A program made the translations under genes and the position numbers. Positions 35,901 through 43,431 of a stretch of 64,000 nt of DNA are shown in pieces. Under the pieces are notes generated by a model that saw only the letters and a list, made by a program, of their open reading frames with translations, did not search any database and was not told the DNA's origin. This stretch comes from Echinometra lucunter. Its lineage: Eukaryota; Echinodermata; Echinoidea; Camarodonta; Echinometridae. Every line of letters begins with the position of its first letter. Within the stretch, counting starts at the first letter, position 1. The DNA lies in assembly GCA_029962745.1 (NCBI GenBank), contig CM057167.1:23021609-23085608 (forward strand). The letters run 5' to 3'.

Positions 35901-38900
35901 CATCCTTGTTATTGGTGAAATGTAGATATCCGACATGAAGTTCATTTTCCGAAAGGAAATTCATGACAATACTTCATTAACATTTTTAACCCATTGAGCA
36001 TGATTGATTACAGCATAAAACTCATTTCCCATAGCTTCTAGCCTCAGTTATTTTGTGCTTAGTGCTCTATTAGGGTTTAAGCAGGAAATGAAACTTTTGA
36101 CATCTAAATGTAGTTGGAAATAGTGTAGAATTTTTCAGGGATTTCTGCTACCATACTTTTGCAAAAGGAAGGAAGTGACATTTTCTTGGAAATCAACTGG
36201 TTTTTTTTTATTGATTTGGCGTATTTGAGGCATGCTTTATATAACTGACAAAGCCATTAGTCACATATTTGATCATTCTCTGAACTATTTTGGTAGCAAA
36301 AGGAAATAAGTGCACAGAATTGCCTGAAAATTTGGCACAAGGAAGCAAGTTTCAGCAAACATTCTTTTTCTGGTTACAGGGCTTAGTCAAAAAACATATT
36401 TCCTTCATTTGTATCATTTTTAGTCATTGTCACTTGCTTCCTTTTGCCAAAGGAGGCCGAAAGTATGGGTGCCATGCTTCTAGAGTACCTACATAAAAAG
36501 AGTAGCAACAACCCATGATTTGAATGCCATTTTGTTTCTCCTGTTACACAGCATTTCTATTCAATTCCGATAAGCAACTGGGTGTTCGAAATAGAAGGAA
36601 TTTGAAGGCCATTCTGTTTCCCCACAAAGAGGACGTCTATGTTGCTACTCTCTTTATGTAGGTACTCTACATGCTTCTGTAGCTGATTGAACTGTCAATT
36701 CCAACCACAGAGTGAAATGCAAGAACATGGCTGTTTATCATACGTCTTGTTTCAGGCCCCAGCCACAGCAGCAGTCAACGGCAGTATGCTTCCTGTCTCC
36801 CCGATCTACCCCAACCCTCCTCAGCCCCATGGCCATGAAGTGATCTATCAGCAAGCTCACCATTACCAGACACCAGAGATTGCAGAAGTTCCCATCATGG
36901 AACCCTCGGCTGCAGAGGTAAGGAAACTGCCCCGTGTACCACTCGTACTGTAAACGTGGAATATTTTGCGGTGTTGAAATTTTTGCGCAGTTCGCGTGGC
37001 AAGACACTTGCACGAAATAACACCATGCAAGATATTTTGTTTATTATGCATGTGAATACAGTTATCCGAACTGTCCGTGAAAATTAAAAATGCGCCGTTT
37101 GCGTTCAACTTGGCTGAGCGTGAAAAATTAATCATCCGAAAATTTCCATTTTTACAGTATATCCCATTGTCGCATTGATGAAAAGCAAAGCCCATTGTCG
37201 CATTGATGAAAAGCATAGCTCATACCATGAGGTGACAGTTAGTTTGAAAATAAAAAGAAATGACCCCCAACCTGCCCCAGCCCCATTATATTGAGGTCAT
37301 CTATCAGCAGGCATACCATTACCAAACTCAGATTTAACCCTCAGCAGCAGAGGTAAGTGAACAATCCCTTTAAAAACAAATGGGTAAACTGCATTTCCTC
37401 ATGTTTCTTGATTATCACCTATGATTTCTTCTTTAAGCTCTTATTATCATCAGCTGTAACTAAATAGTGGTCCAGATAACACCCTGAAACAGCAGATTAA
37501 ACACAATAAAACAATAAAAGTTGAAAAACAAAGAAATCATAAGAAATCCGTAAAGCAATAGGATACACAAGAACTGAAATCACTTTTCTTTTTTTTTCCT
37601 TTTATAATGTTCGTGATGTTTATAAAGAACTGTTGTGATCATATCTCAAGGCAATTTGTCCTGTACCATAGAAGAATGTCATTATTATCTTCTTACTGAA
37701 TTTTGTTTTCAGCTTCAGTGTTATAGGTATCATTAGCAGTAAATGAAGGTGAGATGCGTGTGAAGAGAAAGTATCCATGATTCTAAGCATGTTACTGCAT
37801 TTTACGATACCAGTAGTTTTTGGTAGTGTGCTGTAGCTTTGTGAAACCTTTCTGTGCTATTATCAAGCTGATGTTTGCTAGGGTATACGTATTATGTGAC
37901 TGAACATGCAACTTCATATTTATCTGTTGCAGTTTCCTCACTTTCCTGTACTTACAATGTATGAAGGCTGCTTTTATAGGCATGGGTGACTAAGTGTTGA
38001 TTTTGTCGAGCCACCGAGGTGGAGCGAGAATAAGGGACCCTAAGGCCTCGTATCAAAAGTCTCATCCCGCATCTTTGATAACTCTCCGACCTTTCTTTTA
38101 CATCAGTTTCCTGATCCCCCGTTGTTTTGTCTAAGGAGGAACAGGAGGATCGGAGGGGAAAAAATGCTGAGCGGGAAAGATGCTAAAGGCTGCATTCCAA
38201 ATTGGCTCTGACTTTTGATAAGGTGCCTTAGCGGCGTCTGTCTGTCGTCTATCTGTGACGTTTATGAAACTAGAATAACATTGCGACCATTTGCAGTTTG
38301 TAACCAAACTTGGTTGGTAGATGCTCTGTAGGGACCTTAATGTTATTTGGGAGTCAAAGGTCATGTATGTAGGTCAGATGTTAAAATTTACCTCCAAGTA
38401 TCTATGGGGGTTGGTAACTTTCAAACCAGGAGCCCATTTGTAATGTAACTTGGATGGTACATTGTAGATGCCTTACAGGGACCTCAATGTTAATTGGGGT
38501 CAGAGGTCAAGTGAGGTGAAATGTTACAATTCACTTGCAAGAATGATTGCAAACGAACATGGTGAGGCACATTATGGCTATTACTTGAGGTGGGTTTGCT
38601 AGCATCTGTGACTAAGCATGCCTTTGCATTTTTCTCTTCTGGCTAGTATGATGTACCTTATTTTTCGCTGACATATCTTATCTTTTTCAGGCCTCTGAAT
38701 CTTTTAACCTGTTGAGCATGATTTGATTTTAGTATACACACATTTTCCATAGAACCCAGCTCGAGTTATCTGGGGCATAGTGTTAAATGCATTAACCCAT
38801 TCGTGACAGGAATTATTCAAAGCCTAATTTGATCAGCTTTTATTCTTCAAATTGGCAACACCAACATTTTTATTTTATTGCTACATTTTTCTTATGAAAC

Positions 38901-40281
38901 GTCATGTATCTGAAATGAATATAAATTGACAGAAATTATGATGAGAAGTCAAAAAGTTGCCAATTTGCAGGGGAAAACGGTGATTTTAAACTTTCTATCA
39001 CATTGCCAATTTAAGGATTTTAATGCTTATTTTCCTTTAAAAAATTTTCAGCATCAAACAACGAATATTGATGCAATCAAAATGGGCACAGTTTGTGTAG
39101 AATTTTTTGCTCTTTCTGCTCATGTATTTGGTATGATTTTTAGGGCTTTGCATCAAAAGATATTAGGCCAAACCACAAAATGTGGACCTCTGTCATGAAT
39201 GGGTTAAGGTAGTAAGCCAAATTGCAAAATCAGTTCTGCTTGTGTTTATTAATGGGAGTGTCTTGCATATTGCATTTATAGCATTGAAAACTTGTCAAGT
39301 TTTGCATGCACACTGTAAAATAAACGAACAAACAGAACTCGAGTAGATAGTATTGGTGGAAGGAGACACAAAGACACATCCTTTCGTGCTTGTACGCCTA
39401 TGAATTTTGTCATGCACTATTAACATTTTCTCTGACGGTGTTTTGATCTTTGCAGTTATATACACAGGAAAGTGTATTGCGTGTAATATTTTGTACTGGG
39501 GGAAACTAATATTCTTGAAGTCTGTAAGAGGAATTTTGAAGGTACTGAAGATATTACCAGGCACTCTTTTTATCTTGATTTGCAGTGAAGGGACAATTGT
39601 TTTAAAAATCATTTTTTATCCGAAATATTGTGATAAATGACTGTAATTTTATTCTAGCTCAGTAAGCCTAAAAACCATAGTGGAGATGAGAAAAAATTAG
39701 CTGTAAAAGGAAAGGCACCTAGCTTCCTCTTTTGTGATGTTTGATAAGATGCAGAGATGTCCACTACAATTCTTTCATGAGCAGTTTTACCGCATCGAGG
39801 TTTTATGTCTGATGACTATTTATAGAATGCCATGATATTTTTTGCAATACAGGGTACGACGGTAGTACAGACTGCTGAACACATGCCCGCTCAAGTCATC
39901 ACCCGTCATCAGCCTTACATGGGAACCACTGCCACCGAGTTCCAACAGGCCACCTACACCACCTCCTACGACCCCAACAATGTCCCCACCTCCATCGTCC
40001 AAAAGGTCACGCCCAAATTCACGGGGAAGCGGCCCATCAAAATGCCGAGGCGCAGCGATAGGGCGGTGAAGACGATCCGGACAGACATCCCAGGCCAGCC
40101 GTGCACCTCTCCCATGGGCTACCCTACCGTGATGATGGCTGCCCCGCCCCGCATGGATGAGACGATGATGATGAACATGGGTAGCACTGCTCACCTTGGA
40201 GGTTCTACTGCACCCACCCACATGGCAGGCACTACCCACATGGGAAATGCTACCCATGTCACAGGGGGTGGGGACAACTGA
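10368..40281 (+). CDS. boule: boule (DAZ-family RNA-binding protein), complete, 11 coding exons
   Basis: Exons: 10368-10388, 12696-12815, 19043-19134, 23569-23626, 24434-24493, 25680-25704, 26998-27167, 29220-29330, 35043-35087, 36756-36917, 39853-40281; 430 codons. All junctions have GT/AG sites and matching phases. The RRM spans residues 37-117: RNP2 RIFVGG (38-43) and RNP1 KGYGFITF (77-84), with KEAKIIADRAGVSKG and KKLNIGQAIRKQ as in BOLL/DAZL. The DAZ-type region follows, with GYSYTYHNGVAYF (exon 7) and QYQTQWRWVPAQ (exon 9). Boule proteins bind 3' UTRs in the germ-cell cytoplasm and promote translation of meiotic mRNAs. Human BOLL is about 283 residues, so this one is longer, mainly through its last exon (142 residues, rich in Met/His/Thr). 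The start ATG (AACATG, exon MSESQAS) was chosen by phase and splice signal and is the least certain part. An upstream non-coding exon is possible. Confidence 0.93.
10969..11047. repeat. Perfect-ended hairpin with AAGCTT/GGCTTAGCC core
   Basis: GTCAGACATAG at the left end mirrors CTATGTCTGAC at the right. Between them AGGCTAAGCTTAGCCT units repeat, each itself palindromic, so the whole 79 bp can fold on itself. Lies in boule intron 1. Confidence 0.7.
11097..11429. mobile_element. Putative MITE carrying GGTCACGTGTGTGACC palindromes
   Basis: TGGGCCATTCT near the left end faces AGAATGGCCCA at the right. Just inside both ends stands GGTCACGTGTGTGACC (about 11114 and 11381), with a related GTCATGTGTGTGAC near 11310. 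About 330 bp in boule intron 1; no TSD established. Confidence 0.5.
11475..12060. repeat. Dispersed repeats with TGCCTCCGCCCACC hairpin head and AGGTCA motifs
   Basis: Two adjacent copies (about 11475-11910 and 11938-12060). The second has the head ATGCCTCCGCCCACCAAAGG followed by its own complement (TGCCGGAGGCAT), then a TCCGTTGGTCCCGTTTTCATT stretch shortened relative to other copies. The first carries AGGTCA half-sites. Same family as 2680-3310. Confidence 0.5.
12067..12182. repeat. Foldback repeat in boule intron 1
   Basis: TTTTCTTGGAAGT...CACATTTTCTCACCCTATAGTCAAAGTATGTT at the left is mirrored by AACATACATTGACTG...GGGTG...ACTTCCAAGAAAA at the right, with arms of about 50 bp and a short loop. 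Confidence 0.65.
12696..12815 (+). CDS. boule: boule exon 2 (linker and RNP2)
   Basis: 120 bp, 40 codons, acceptor TTCTTCAG after a strong pyrimidine tract, donor GTGAGT. Encodes a Ser/Ala/Pro linker and the start of the RRM, PNRIFVGGIAFN, holding RNP2. Confidence 0.95.
13417..13588. mobile_element. Hairpin MITE, GGGGACCGTTTCATGAAA ends
   Basis: GGGGACCGTTTCATGAAA at the left and TTTCATGAAATGGTCCCC at the right, with an internally complementary middle (AACAAGTTGTCAGTCACTGA against TCAGTGACCGATAACTTGT). A typical foldback MITE of about 170 bp. Confidence 0.75.
15594..15948. mobile_element. MITE, TCCCTATGTTCACACTATTAT ends
   Basis: TCCCTATGTTCACACTATTA followed by GAGGGGAGGAGA at the left. 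The right end is the matching reverse complement, TCTCCTCCCCTCCGATAATA then GTGTGAATGTAGGGA. About 355 bp. Small open frames inside are not genes. Confidence 0.7.
16091..16560. repeat. Dispersed repeat B with CRE-like palindrome (copy 1)
   Basis: Starts GTACCCAATGCTGAAACAAT and shares most of its length with 53880-54370. It holds an inverted repeat, GGTACCCACTTTGACGTCA (16271-16289) against TGACGTCAAAGTGGGTACC (16293-16311), and a further GGGTACCCACTTTTACGTCA near 16396. Both copies of the family lie next to TTAA MITEs. Confidence 0.6.
16599..16987. mobile_element. TTAA-flanked MITE, CCCATTCGTGACA ends (copy 1)
   Basis: Left end TTAA then CCCATTCGTGACAGGAATTA; right end CATGAATGGG. The right TTAA has decayed (TCAC). 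About 390 bp, nearly collinear with copies at 27.4, 38.8, 43.0, 51.5 and 53.4 kb. TTAA targets and CCC tips are the hallmark of piggyBac-type elements, so this is probably a piggyBac-derived MITE. Confidence 0.75.
16988..17402. mobile_element. TTAA-type MITE, diverged copy (copy 2)
   Basis: Recognisably the same sequence (TTCTTCAAATTGGCAA, CCAGTTTGATTGGAAAAACA, GCAAACCACAAAATGC) but with many differences. It abuts copy 1 on the left and shares TTAA 17403-17406 with copy 3 on the right. Confidence 0.6.
17407..17809. mobile_element. TTAA-flanked MITE (copy 3, inverted)
   Basis: Inverted relative to copy 1, with TTAA at 17403-17406 and 17810-17813 and tips CCCATTCGTGACAG and CTGTCACGAATGGG-type. 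Together the three copies form a 1.2-kb block. Confidence 0.8.
19043..19134 (+). CDS. boule: boule exon 3 (RRM core)
   Basis: 92 bp encoding TSDAELRNFFSAFG and KEAKIIADRAGVSKG, ending in phase 2 before donor GTGAGT. The acceptor region is CAGCAG, so splicing may start at 19040 (adds Gln) or 19043. BOLL alignment favours 19043, giving eight residues between GGIxF and the conserved Leu-Arg. Confidence 0.93.
19433..19880. repeat. Dispersed repeat E, forward copy
   Basis: Begins GGGCGATTCCACGGTAATGG and runs through ATGCCCATTCTTTCACCTGA and CATGCATTATACCAATACTG, which reappear reverse-complemented at 23083-23502. It carries a T run (19733-19767) and ends near TGTGGAATTGCC. Confidence 0.65.
20383..20628. 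mobile_element. MITE, family with ACCGAAGGCCCGCGAGGCCGA ends (copy 2)
   Basis: Same ends and interior as 1738-1988. The right end has a small extra copy of CGCAGGCCTTCGGTC, so the terminal repeat is locally duplicated. Confidence 0.65.
22567..23082. mobile_element. Foldback MITE with GCTTTTACTAAACACTCGGG ends
   Basis: GCTTTTACTAAACACTCGGG at the left matches CCCGAGTGTTTAGTAAAAGC at the right, and the inversion continues into CCAAGTGTTAACTAG against GTTAACACTTGG. GGACATGG and AGACATGG flank it, a possible 8-bp TSD with one mismatch. The interior has no coding. Confidence 0.65.
23083..23502. repeat. Dispersed repeat E, inverted copy
   Basis: Reverse complement of much of 19433-19880, ending GTAATTCCGTTACTG then GAAAATGCCCA. 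It ends 66 bp before boule exon 4. Confidence 0.65.
23569..23626 (+). CDS. boule: boule exon 4 (RNP1)
   Basis: 58 bp, acceptor GTGTCCAG, donor GTAAAA. Completes KGYGFITF (RNP1) and continues ETPEEAHRILKDQ. Phase 0 at the end. Confidence 0.95.
23866..23942. repeat. (CAT)n then (CT)n microsatellite
   Basis: CATCATCAT repeats run into a pure CT run. Frames reading poly-Met or Ser-Leu here are artefacts of the repeat. Confidence 0.9.
24434..24493 (+). CDS. boule: boule exon 5 (end of RRM)
   Basis: 60 bp, acceptor TTTAATCAG, donor GTAAGA. Encodes ANSLVFKEKKLNIGQAIRKQ, the conserved last strand of the DAZ-family RRM. Confidence 0.95.
24494..25679 (+). other. boule intron 5
   Basis: AT-rich sequence with no recognisable element, RNA gene or coding exon. 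Confidence 0.5.
25680..25704 (+). CDS. boule: boule exon 6 (25-bp micro-exon)
   Basis: Acceptor ATTTTTCAG, donor GTGAGT. Encodes PLKYPKDV plus one base of the next codon. A very short exon, supported by both splice signals and by the required phase change from 0 to 1 into exon 7. Confidence 0.88.
26029..26959. mobile_element. TTAA-flanked element with CCCTATATAGCCCG ends
   Basis: TTAA (26025-26028) then CCCTATATAGCCCGGGCT; right end CCACGGGCTAGATAGGG then TTAA (26960-26963). The 931-bp element contains a tandem duplication of 183 bp (26571-26753, repeated from 26754). TTAA plus CCC tips suggest a piggyBac-type non-autonomous element. It ends 38 bp before boule exon 7. Confidence 0.65.
26571..26930. 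repeat. 183-bp tandem duplication inside the TTAA element
   Basis: ACATGAAATCATGTTTTTGA recurs at offset 183, followed by matching GAACCACATACCCGGGCATC-type text. The second unit has a small insertion (ATGTAC) and a deletion near its end. Confidence 0.85.
26998..27167 (+). CDS. boule: boule exon 7 (DAZ-type region)
   Basis: 170 bp, acceptor GTATTACAG, donor GTAAGG. Contains IPSGMVFHSPSGGYSYTY then HNGVAYF, closely matching the conserved YPYTYHNGVAYF block of boule, and ends in a His/Pro/Gln-rich stretch. Confidence 0.95.
27432..27836. mobile_element. TTAA-flanked MITE, CCCATTCGTGACA ends (copy 4)
   Basis: Tips CCCATTCGTGACAGG and CATTAATGGG. TTAA on the right (27837-27840); on the left only TTA remains. 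About 405 bp, in boule intron 7. Confidence 0.8.
27841..28421. mobile_element. Long foldback element abutting MITE copy 4
   Basis: AGGAAAATGCAACCCAGACAT at the left faces GATGTCTGGGTTGCATTCTCA at the right, and the complementarity continues (AACAGTGAAAGTTTGAGG against AAACTTTCACTGTTTACTC; GGACAACTCTCCATTCATTT against AATGAATTGAGAGTTGTCC), so each arm is roughly 200 bp. TTAA stands on both outer sides (27837-27840, shared with copy 4, and 28422-28425). Confidence 0.7.
28563..28820. mobile_element. Inverted-repeat element, GGCCCCTAAAGCTCCGCC ends
   Basis: GGCCCC...CTCCGCC...AAGGCCGACCTAAGCA at the left is matched by TGCTTAGGTCGGCCTT...GGCGGGGCC at the right. About 255 bp, boule intron 7. Confidence 0.6.
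29220..29330 (+). CDS. boule: boule exon 8
   Basis: 111 bp, 37 codons, acceptor CTCTTACAG, donor GTAGAT. Encodes PQYAPYTVPFMLPPPNPHQ then a Gln-rich tail (NQQYAIQQPQPVRQ). Phase 0 at both ends. Confidence 0.9.
29872..30940. repeat. Dispersed repeats of the GTCCGTCCG/AGGTCA family
   Basis: A forward head at 29872-29985 (TATGCCTCCCCCCACC, GTCCGTCCGTCCGG) and a reversed copy at about 30480-30935 (ACCTTGACC...CAGACGGATGACC...). Open frames across them are not conserved genes. The stretch between (29990-30470) shows nothing else recognisable. Confidence 0.45.
31209..31324 (-). pseudogene. Degenerate tandem copy of the Myb/SANT gene's third exon
   Basis: Nearly identical to exon 31117-31002 including the acceptor (TATACAG) and the ELKVDPIQEMILDAIAKEA reading. 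It has a 4-base insertion near GTACTGCATGGG, which brings in a TGA, and its donor site is deleted. The copied unit is about 207 bp and includes flanking intron. Confidence 0.75.
32035..32378. repeat. Dispersed repeat, GTCCGTCCG family, reversed copy
   Basis: Reads ...GGACGGACGGACAGACGGACG then ATAATGCCTCCGGCACCACC then GGTGGGTGGAGGCATAA: the hairpin head of the family in reverse orientation. Confidence 0.6.
32570..32805. mobile_element. hAT-like MITE with G/C tracts (copy 2)
   Basis: Same layout as 2851-3113: CATGGCTGTGTGCAGGGGG at the left, a C run, then CTGTACGGCTCTG at the right. Flanked by TTTAAAAT (32562-32569) and TTTAAACT (32806-32813), an 8-bp TSD with one mismatch. Confidence 0.65.
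33577..33968 (-). pseudogene. LINE (CR1/L2/Jockey-like) reverse-transcriptase C-terminal fragment
   Basis: Minus-strand reading QNSAA-stop-IVTRIGKHDSISPVL, then LHWLPFQFQIQFKILLLAFK, then CFHGLAPSYLNDLL, and later KTYGERLFGHAASVLWNNLP. This is the typical end of non-LTR retrotransposon ORF2. One in-frame stop is visible. The 3' side runs into TTATTATTTATTTATTATT-type sequence, as expected for the tail of such elements. Not a host gene. Confidence 0.8.
34544..34695. repeat. TATGTCA-rich foldback repeat
   Basis: Repeated ATGTCATGA, TTATGTCA and TGACATAA units in both orientations, ending ATGCAACAGGGCCCTG. Probably a MITE of the family with GGGCCCTGTTGCATAA ends. Confidence 0.5.
35043..35087 (+). 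CDS. boule: boule exon 9
   Basis: 45 bp, 15 codons: TAPQYQTQWRWVPAQ. Acceptor CTTTGTTCAG, donor GTAAGT. Resembles the QYLPGQWQWSVPQ block of vertebrate BOLL. Confidence 0.9.
36481..36669. mobile_element. hAT-type MITE with TAGAGTACCTACAT ends, 8-bp TSD (copy 2)
   Basis: 189 bp, inverted relative to the copy at 5971-6158. CATGCTTC stands on both sides (36473-36480 and 36670-36677), a perfect 8-bp TSD. It ends 86 bp before boule exon 10. Confidence 0.88.
36756..36917 (+). CDS. boule: boule exon 10
   Basis: 162 bp, 54 codons, acceptor CTTGTTTCAG, donor GTAAGG. Encodes PVSPIYPNPPQPHGHEVIYQ and QAHHYQTPEIAEVPIMEP. The EVIYQ core recalls SEVIYQPVEIAQ of human BOLL. Confidence 0.92.
37264..37352 (+). 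pseudogene. Broken duplicate of the 3' half of boule exon 10
   Basis: Reads PNLPQPHYIEVIYQQAYHYQ then TQI-stop, closely matching exon 10 and ending CAGAG before GTAAGT. A deletion of about 20 bp relative to exon 10 brings in TAA (37334-37336). There is no pyrimidine tract or acceptor upstream, so it is probably not spliced in. Confidence 0.8.
38796..39203. mobile_element. TTAA-flanked MITE (copy 5)
   Basis: TTAA at 38792-38795 and 39204-39207, tips CCCATTCGTGACAGG and CATGAATGGG. A well-preserved 408-bp copy in boule intron 10. Confidence 0.88.
39853..40281 (+). CDS. boule: boule exon 11 (C-terminal tail, stop)
   Basis: 429 bp, acceptor GCAATACAG, ends at TGA 40279-40281. Encodes 142 residues: a Thr/Gln-rich part, a basic patch (KFTGKRPIKMPRRSDRAVK) and a Met/His/Thr-rich end with repeated HMG/THM units. 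Base composition is GC-rich with strong third-position C/G, unlike the AT-rich surroundings, which supports real coding. Confidence 0.9.
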   Translation, partial: GTTVVQTAEHMPAQVITRHQPYMGTTATEFQQATYTTSYDPNNVPTSIVQKVTPKFTGKRPIKMPRRSDRAVKTIRTDIPGQPCTSPMGYPTVMMAAPPRMDETMMMNMGSTAHLGGSTAPTHMAGTTHMGNATHVTGGGDN

Positions 40282-41240
40282 TTTGTTTGACACCCTTTCC
40301 ACTTTACTCCACTCATTACGGTACATAGATCAGAACGGTGGTGTATTTTGTAGATGGTGGTTAGCCACATGCCTTTAATAGATAACCCATGTACTGGGGG
40401 TGGCATTCTGAAAATTATTTTGTCTTGATTTTAATGAAATGCTTTTAATTGTCCTTCAAAGTTATGTAATGCAATTTTTCAGTGCATATTGTGAAGATAG
40501 CTCTGTGTATTGAGCCACCTTTATGAGTGAATTTGATATCAAAAGCATTTCACAATTAAAACCATTTCACTAAAATCAAGATGTAGTAATTTTACTATCT
40601 ACTATCCCAAGATTGTGTTACATTTCTTGATTATTGATTATAAGAAAATCATACTGTAGTTTGTTATGTAAGCTAAAAACTGGTGAGAAATTTCTTCTGA
40701 TATGTTTCAAGGTACATTAATTCTTAGATGCTGTATATATTTCATTCACTCATCCACTTCTGCTTTGCCAAGGTCAGAAAAGTATCTGACATATTTTTAG
40801 AAAACATCATCACTTCAAGAAAAAAAAATTGTCTTGATCAGGGTATAGTGCCTTACACTGTCTTGCTTATATCTTGTTTAGAACCATGACTTAAGATGGT
40901 GCATCATTTGTTTAAAATCACCTGAAAAGAAACATAAAAAAAGAATTTTGTGCAAGAGGCTTAAGGACAGCAAAAGTACGGGTTTTTTAATGGTGTAATA
41001 ATTCTGTGAAAAGGGTGAAGGTTTGGTGAAACCAATGCTTCACGACTTGAAATATGTCGAGTACAAGAAAAAGAATATGTGCCATATAAATCACTTAAAA
41101 ACCTTGTGCTATAATCTTGCTAGTAGAGTAAAACCATCATGCAGTAGTGTGTGCTCTGTATATAATAATATTCATCTAAAGAAATCGCTCGATCCTTGCC
41201 ACATTTTGTTAAGAGCTTGTACAGAATATAATAAATAAGT
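40282..41240 (+). other. Probable 3' UTR of boule
   Basis: AT-rich non-coding sequence after the stop. The first clear AATAAA is at 41230-41235. Small open frames here are not conserved. Confidence 0.4.
41230..41235 (+). terminator. boule: Candidate polyadenylation signal of boule (AATAAA)
   Basis: Canonical hexamer 949 bp after the stop codon. Other A/T-rich hexamers lie nearby, so the assignment is tentative. Confidence 0.35.
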
Positions 41241-41904
41241 ATAGTCATGTTTTCAGACATTTGATGTAACTGTAAATAGACATTCATTTGATGTTCTATG
41301 CACTTGTTTTGCCCTTCCATAAAATGCCTGTGCCTTCCTACGAGCCTGAAATAGTTCAAAGTATACAGCTTGCTACTGCGTAGCTTCTTGCCCTCATGTG
41401 AATGAGAGGTTATAACAGCTGACTGGCTTGTTAAATATGTTCTGTTACTATATGCCTCTCTATTTACATTAGCATGTTGAAAAGTTCTTATACTAAGGGA
41501 CATAATTATTCTTGGTTAGTACTGTGTGTAATTATATACCACATTGGACACAAACTTGATTACCTGTTCAAATGGAGATTGCCGCTTAGCAGTGTTAACA
41601 AATTTTCAATATTGAGGCTTTTTGGGCTATTCAACGGCTCCTCAGCAAGTAAGAAGTATCATAAAAGTAATAATATTAATGATAATGATAACGATGAATA
41701 TAAGATCTCAATGGACATAGTTTTGGTTAATTGGTTAAATGGTGAAATGGTGGGTTCTTTTACCCGAGTGCTGAGAAAGCATTGTGTATGCTTGTTAGTA
41801 AGCAACCAGGCCAGCACCGACGGCTTAAGTTGTCTGACTTTAGTCCCCTCCAAAGCTCATGATCACTGAAATGCCAGTGATTTTACATAAAATGTATAAT
41901 GTTT

Positions 41905-42110
41905 GAGGGGCTGCATATTATACAAATAATGCACAGATATGAGTGTGTTAGTGGCGATGCAGCGCACTCGAGGGTATTTACAGTGTGCAACTAGCACGAG
42001 GCGCTTGCGCCAAGTGCTTTTGCATAACATTGTAAATACCCGAGATGCCTGCATCGCCACTAACATCACAAATTTAAATCTGTGCATAATTTGTTTTATA
42101 AAACGGGTCG
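41905..42110. mobile_element. Foldback MITE
   Basis: TGTTAGTGGCGATGCAGCGC at the left is matched by GCATCGCCACTAACA on the right, and GGGTATTTACA by TGTAAATACCC. ATAATGCACAGAT and ATCTGTGCATAAT extend the stems. Confidence 0.65.
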
Positions 42111-43026
42111 GCAGTATGACTTTGTAGTGGAAAGTTTGTTAAAACCGCTCCAAATTTCCTCAGATCGCACAGACAAGGAGGCAACATCTGCTTTCTCTTA
42201 TGACAAGCGTAGCCAGTGTGATTCGCCCCGGTTGCGCCCCTGAGCTGAGTAAGCGCATCAAAATCATTGTGATAACTAGAAAGACTGGGTATGTCATGGC
42301 GCACGTGTCAGTTTTTACGCGCTAGAATTAAAGTGATGCATCCAAAACACAGTGCTGCACAAAAAATGCACGGCTGGAAGGTTGCGTAGTATTAAAGCAT
42401 GAACACGTGACATGCATATGCACTCGCAATTGGCTACATCCTTGAACCCGTTTTATAATATGTAATATTAGGTCTTGACCCGGCCCAGTTCGGCAGCTCT
42501 CCTGCTGGACAGATGCTTCACAATAAATTATTTACACATACAGGCTTTACACATGTCTTGACTTAAAAGAAATTTGTGTAGCATTTCAGTGGCAAAAAAT
42601 CAAAATGACATTGGCAATATTTCTCCCATGGGGTTGAATTTCAGGAAACGAGGTTTTTAGTGCTTTAAAGAGTCGTCTTCCGTGTGGAACTGAAAGATTT
42701 ATTTTCAGTCAGTAAGCAAGACGTATCATTGGTAGTCATCATGATATGTATATATTGCGTAAGTATGTGTCTTGTACATGTATTAACTACTTCAAACATT
42801 AGATTAGTCTATGATCAATACTCTGAAAACTATTGGTAGTGTGTGATTTTATAGCTACTAAGCAAAAATATATGCCTATCTTTTTCAATATATGAAGTAA
42901 CATGTGGTACTTCTGAGACAGTATTCATTTCACTGTATGAAATGAGACAGTATTTTACTTTGTGTTCTACTTGGCTAGTAAAATGGCTGAACTAGTATTC
43001 AGAGCACTTTCTCATGCTGACTTGAA

Positions 43027-43431
43027 CCCATTCGTGACATAGGTCCACATTTTGGGGTTTGGCCTAATATCTTTTGATGCAAAGCCCTAAAAATCATACC
43101 AAATACATGAGCAGAAAGAGCAAAAAATTCTACACAAACTGTGCCCATTTTGGTTGCGTCAATATTCGTTGTTTGATGCTGAAATTTTTTTAAAGGAAAA
43201 TAAGCATTAAAATCCTTAAATTGGCAATGTGATAGAAAGTTTAAAATCACCATTTTCCCCTGCAAATTGGCAACTTTTTGACTTCTCATAATTTCTGTCA
43301 ATTTATATTCATTTTAGATACATGACGTTTTATAAGAAAAATGTAGCAATAAAATAAAAATGTTGGTGTTGCCAATTTGAAGAATAAAAGTTGATTAATT
43401 TAGGCTTTAAATAATTCCTGTCACGAATGGG
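43027..43431. mobile_element. TTAA-flanked MITE (copy 6, inverted)
   Basis: TTAA on the right (43432-43435); the left side reads TTGAA. Tips CCCATTCGTGACAT and CTGTCACGAATGGG. Inverted relative to copies 4 and 5. Confidence 0.82.

Noticed and set aside
39820..40406. Long minus-strand open frame opposite boule exon 11
   Set aside because: Shadow frame of the GC-biased coding exon; the plus frame has the splice site, phase and stop.
41120..41869. Open frames of 127 and 131 codons after boule
   Set aside because: Overlapping on opposite strands, AT-rich, no domain or splice support; likely 3' UTR/intergenic.
16710..43301. Conserved 80-100-codon open frames at 16.7, 17.5, 27.6, 38.9 and 43.1 kb
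   Set aside because: They are the same stretch of the TTAA MITE; similarity comes from copy history. No homology, start context or splicing supports a protein.
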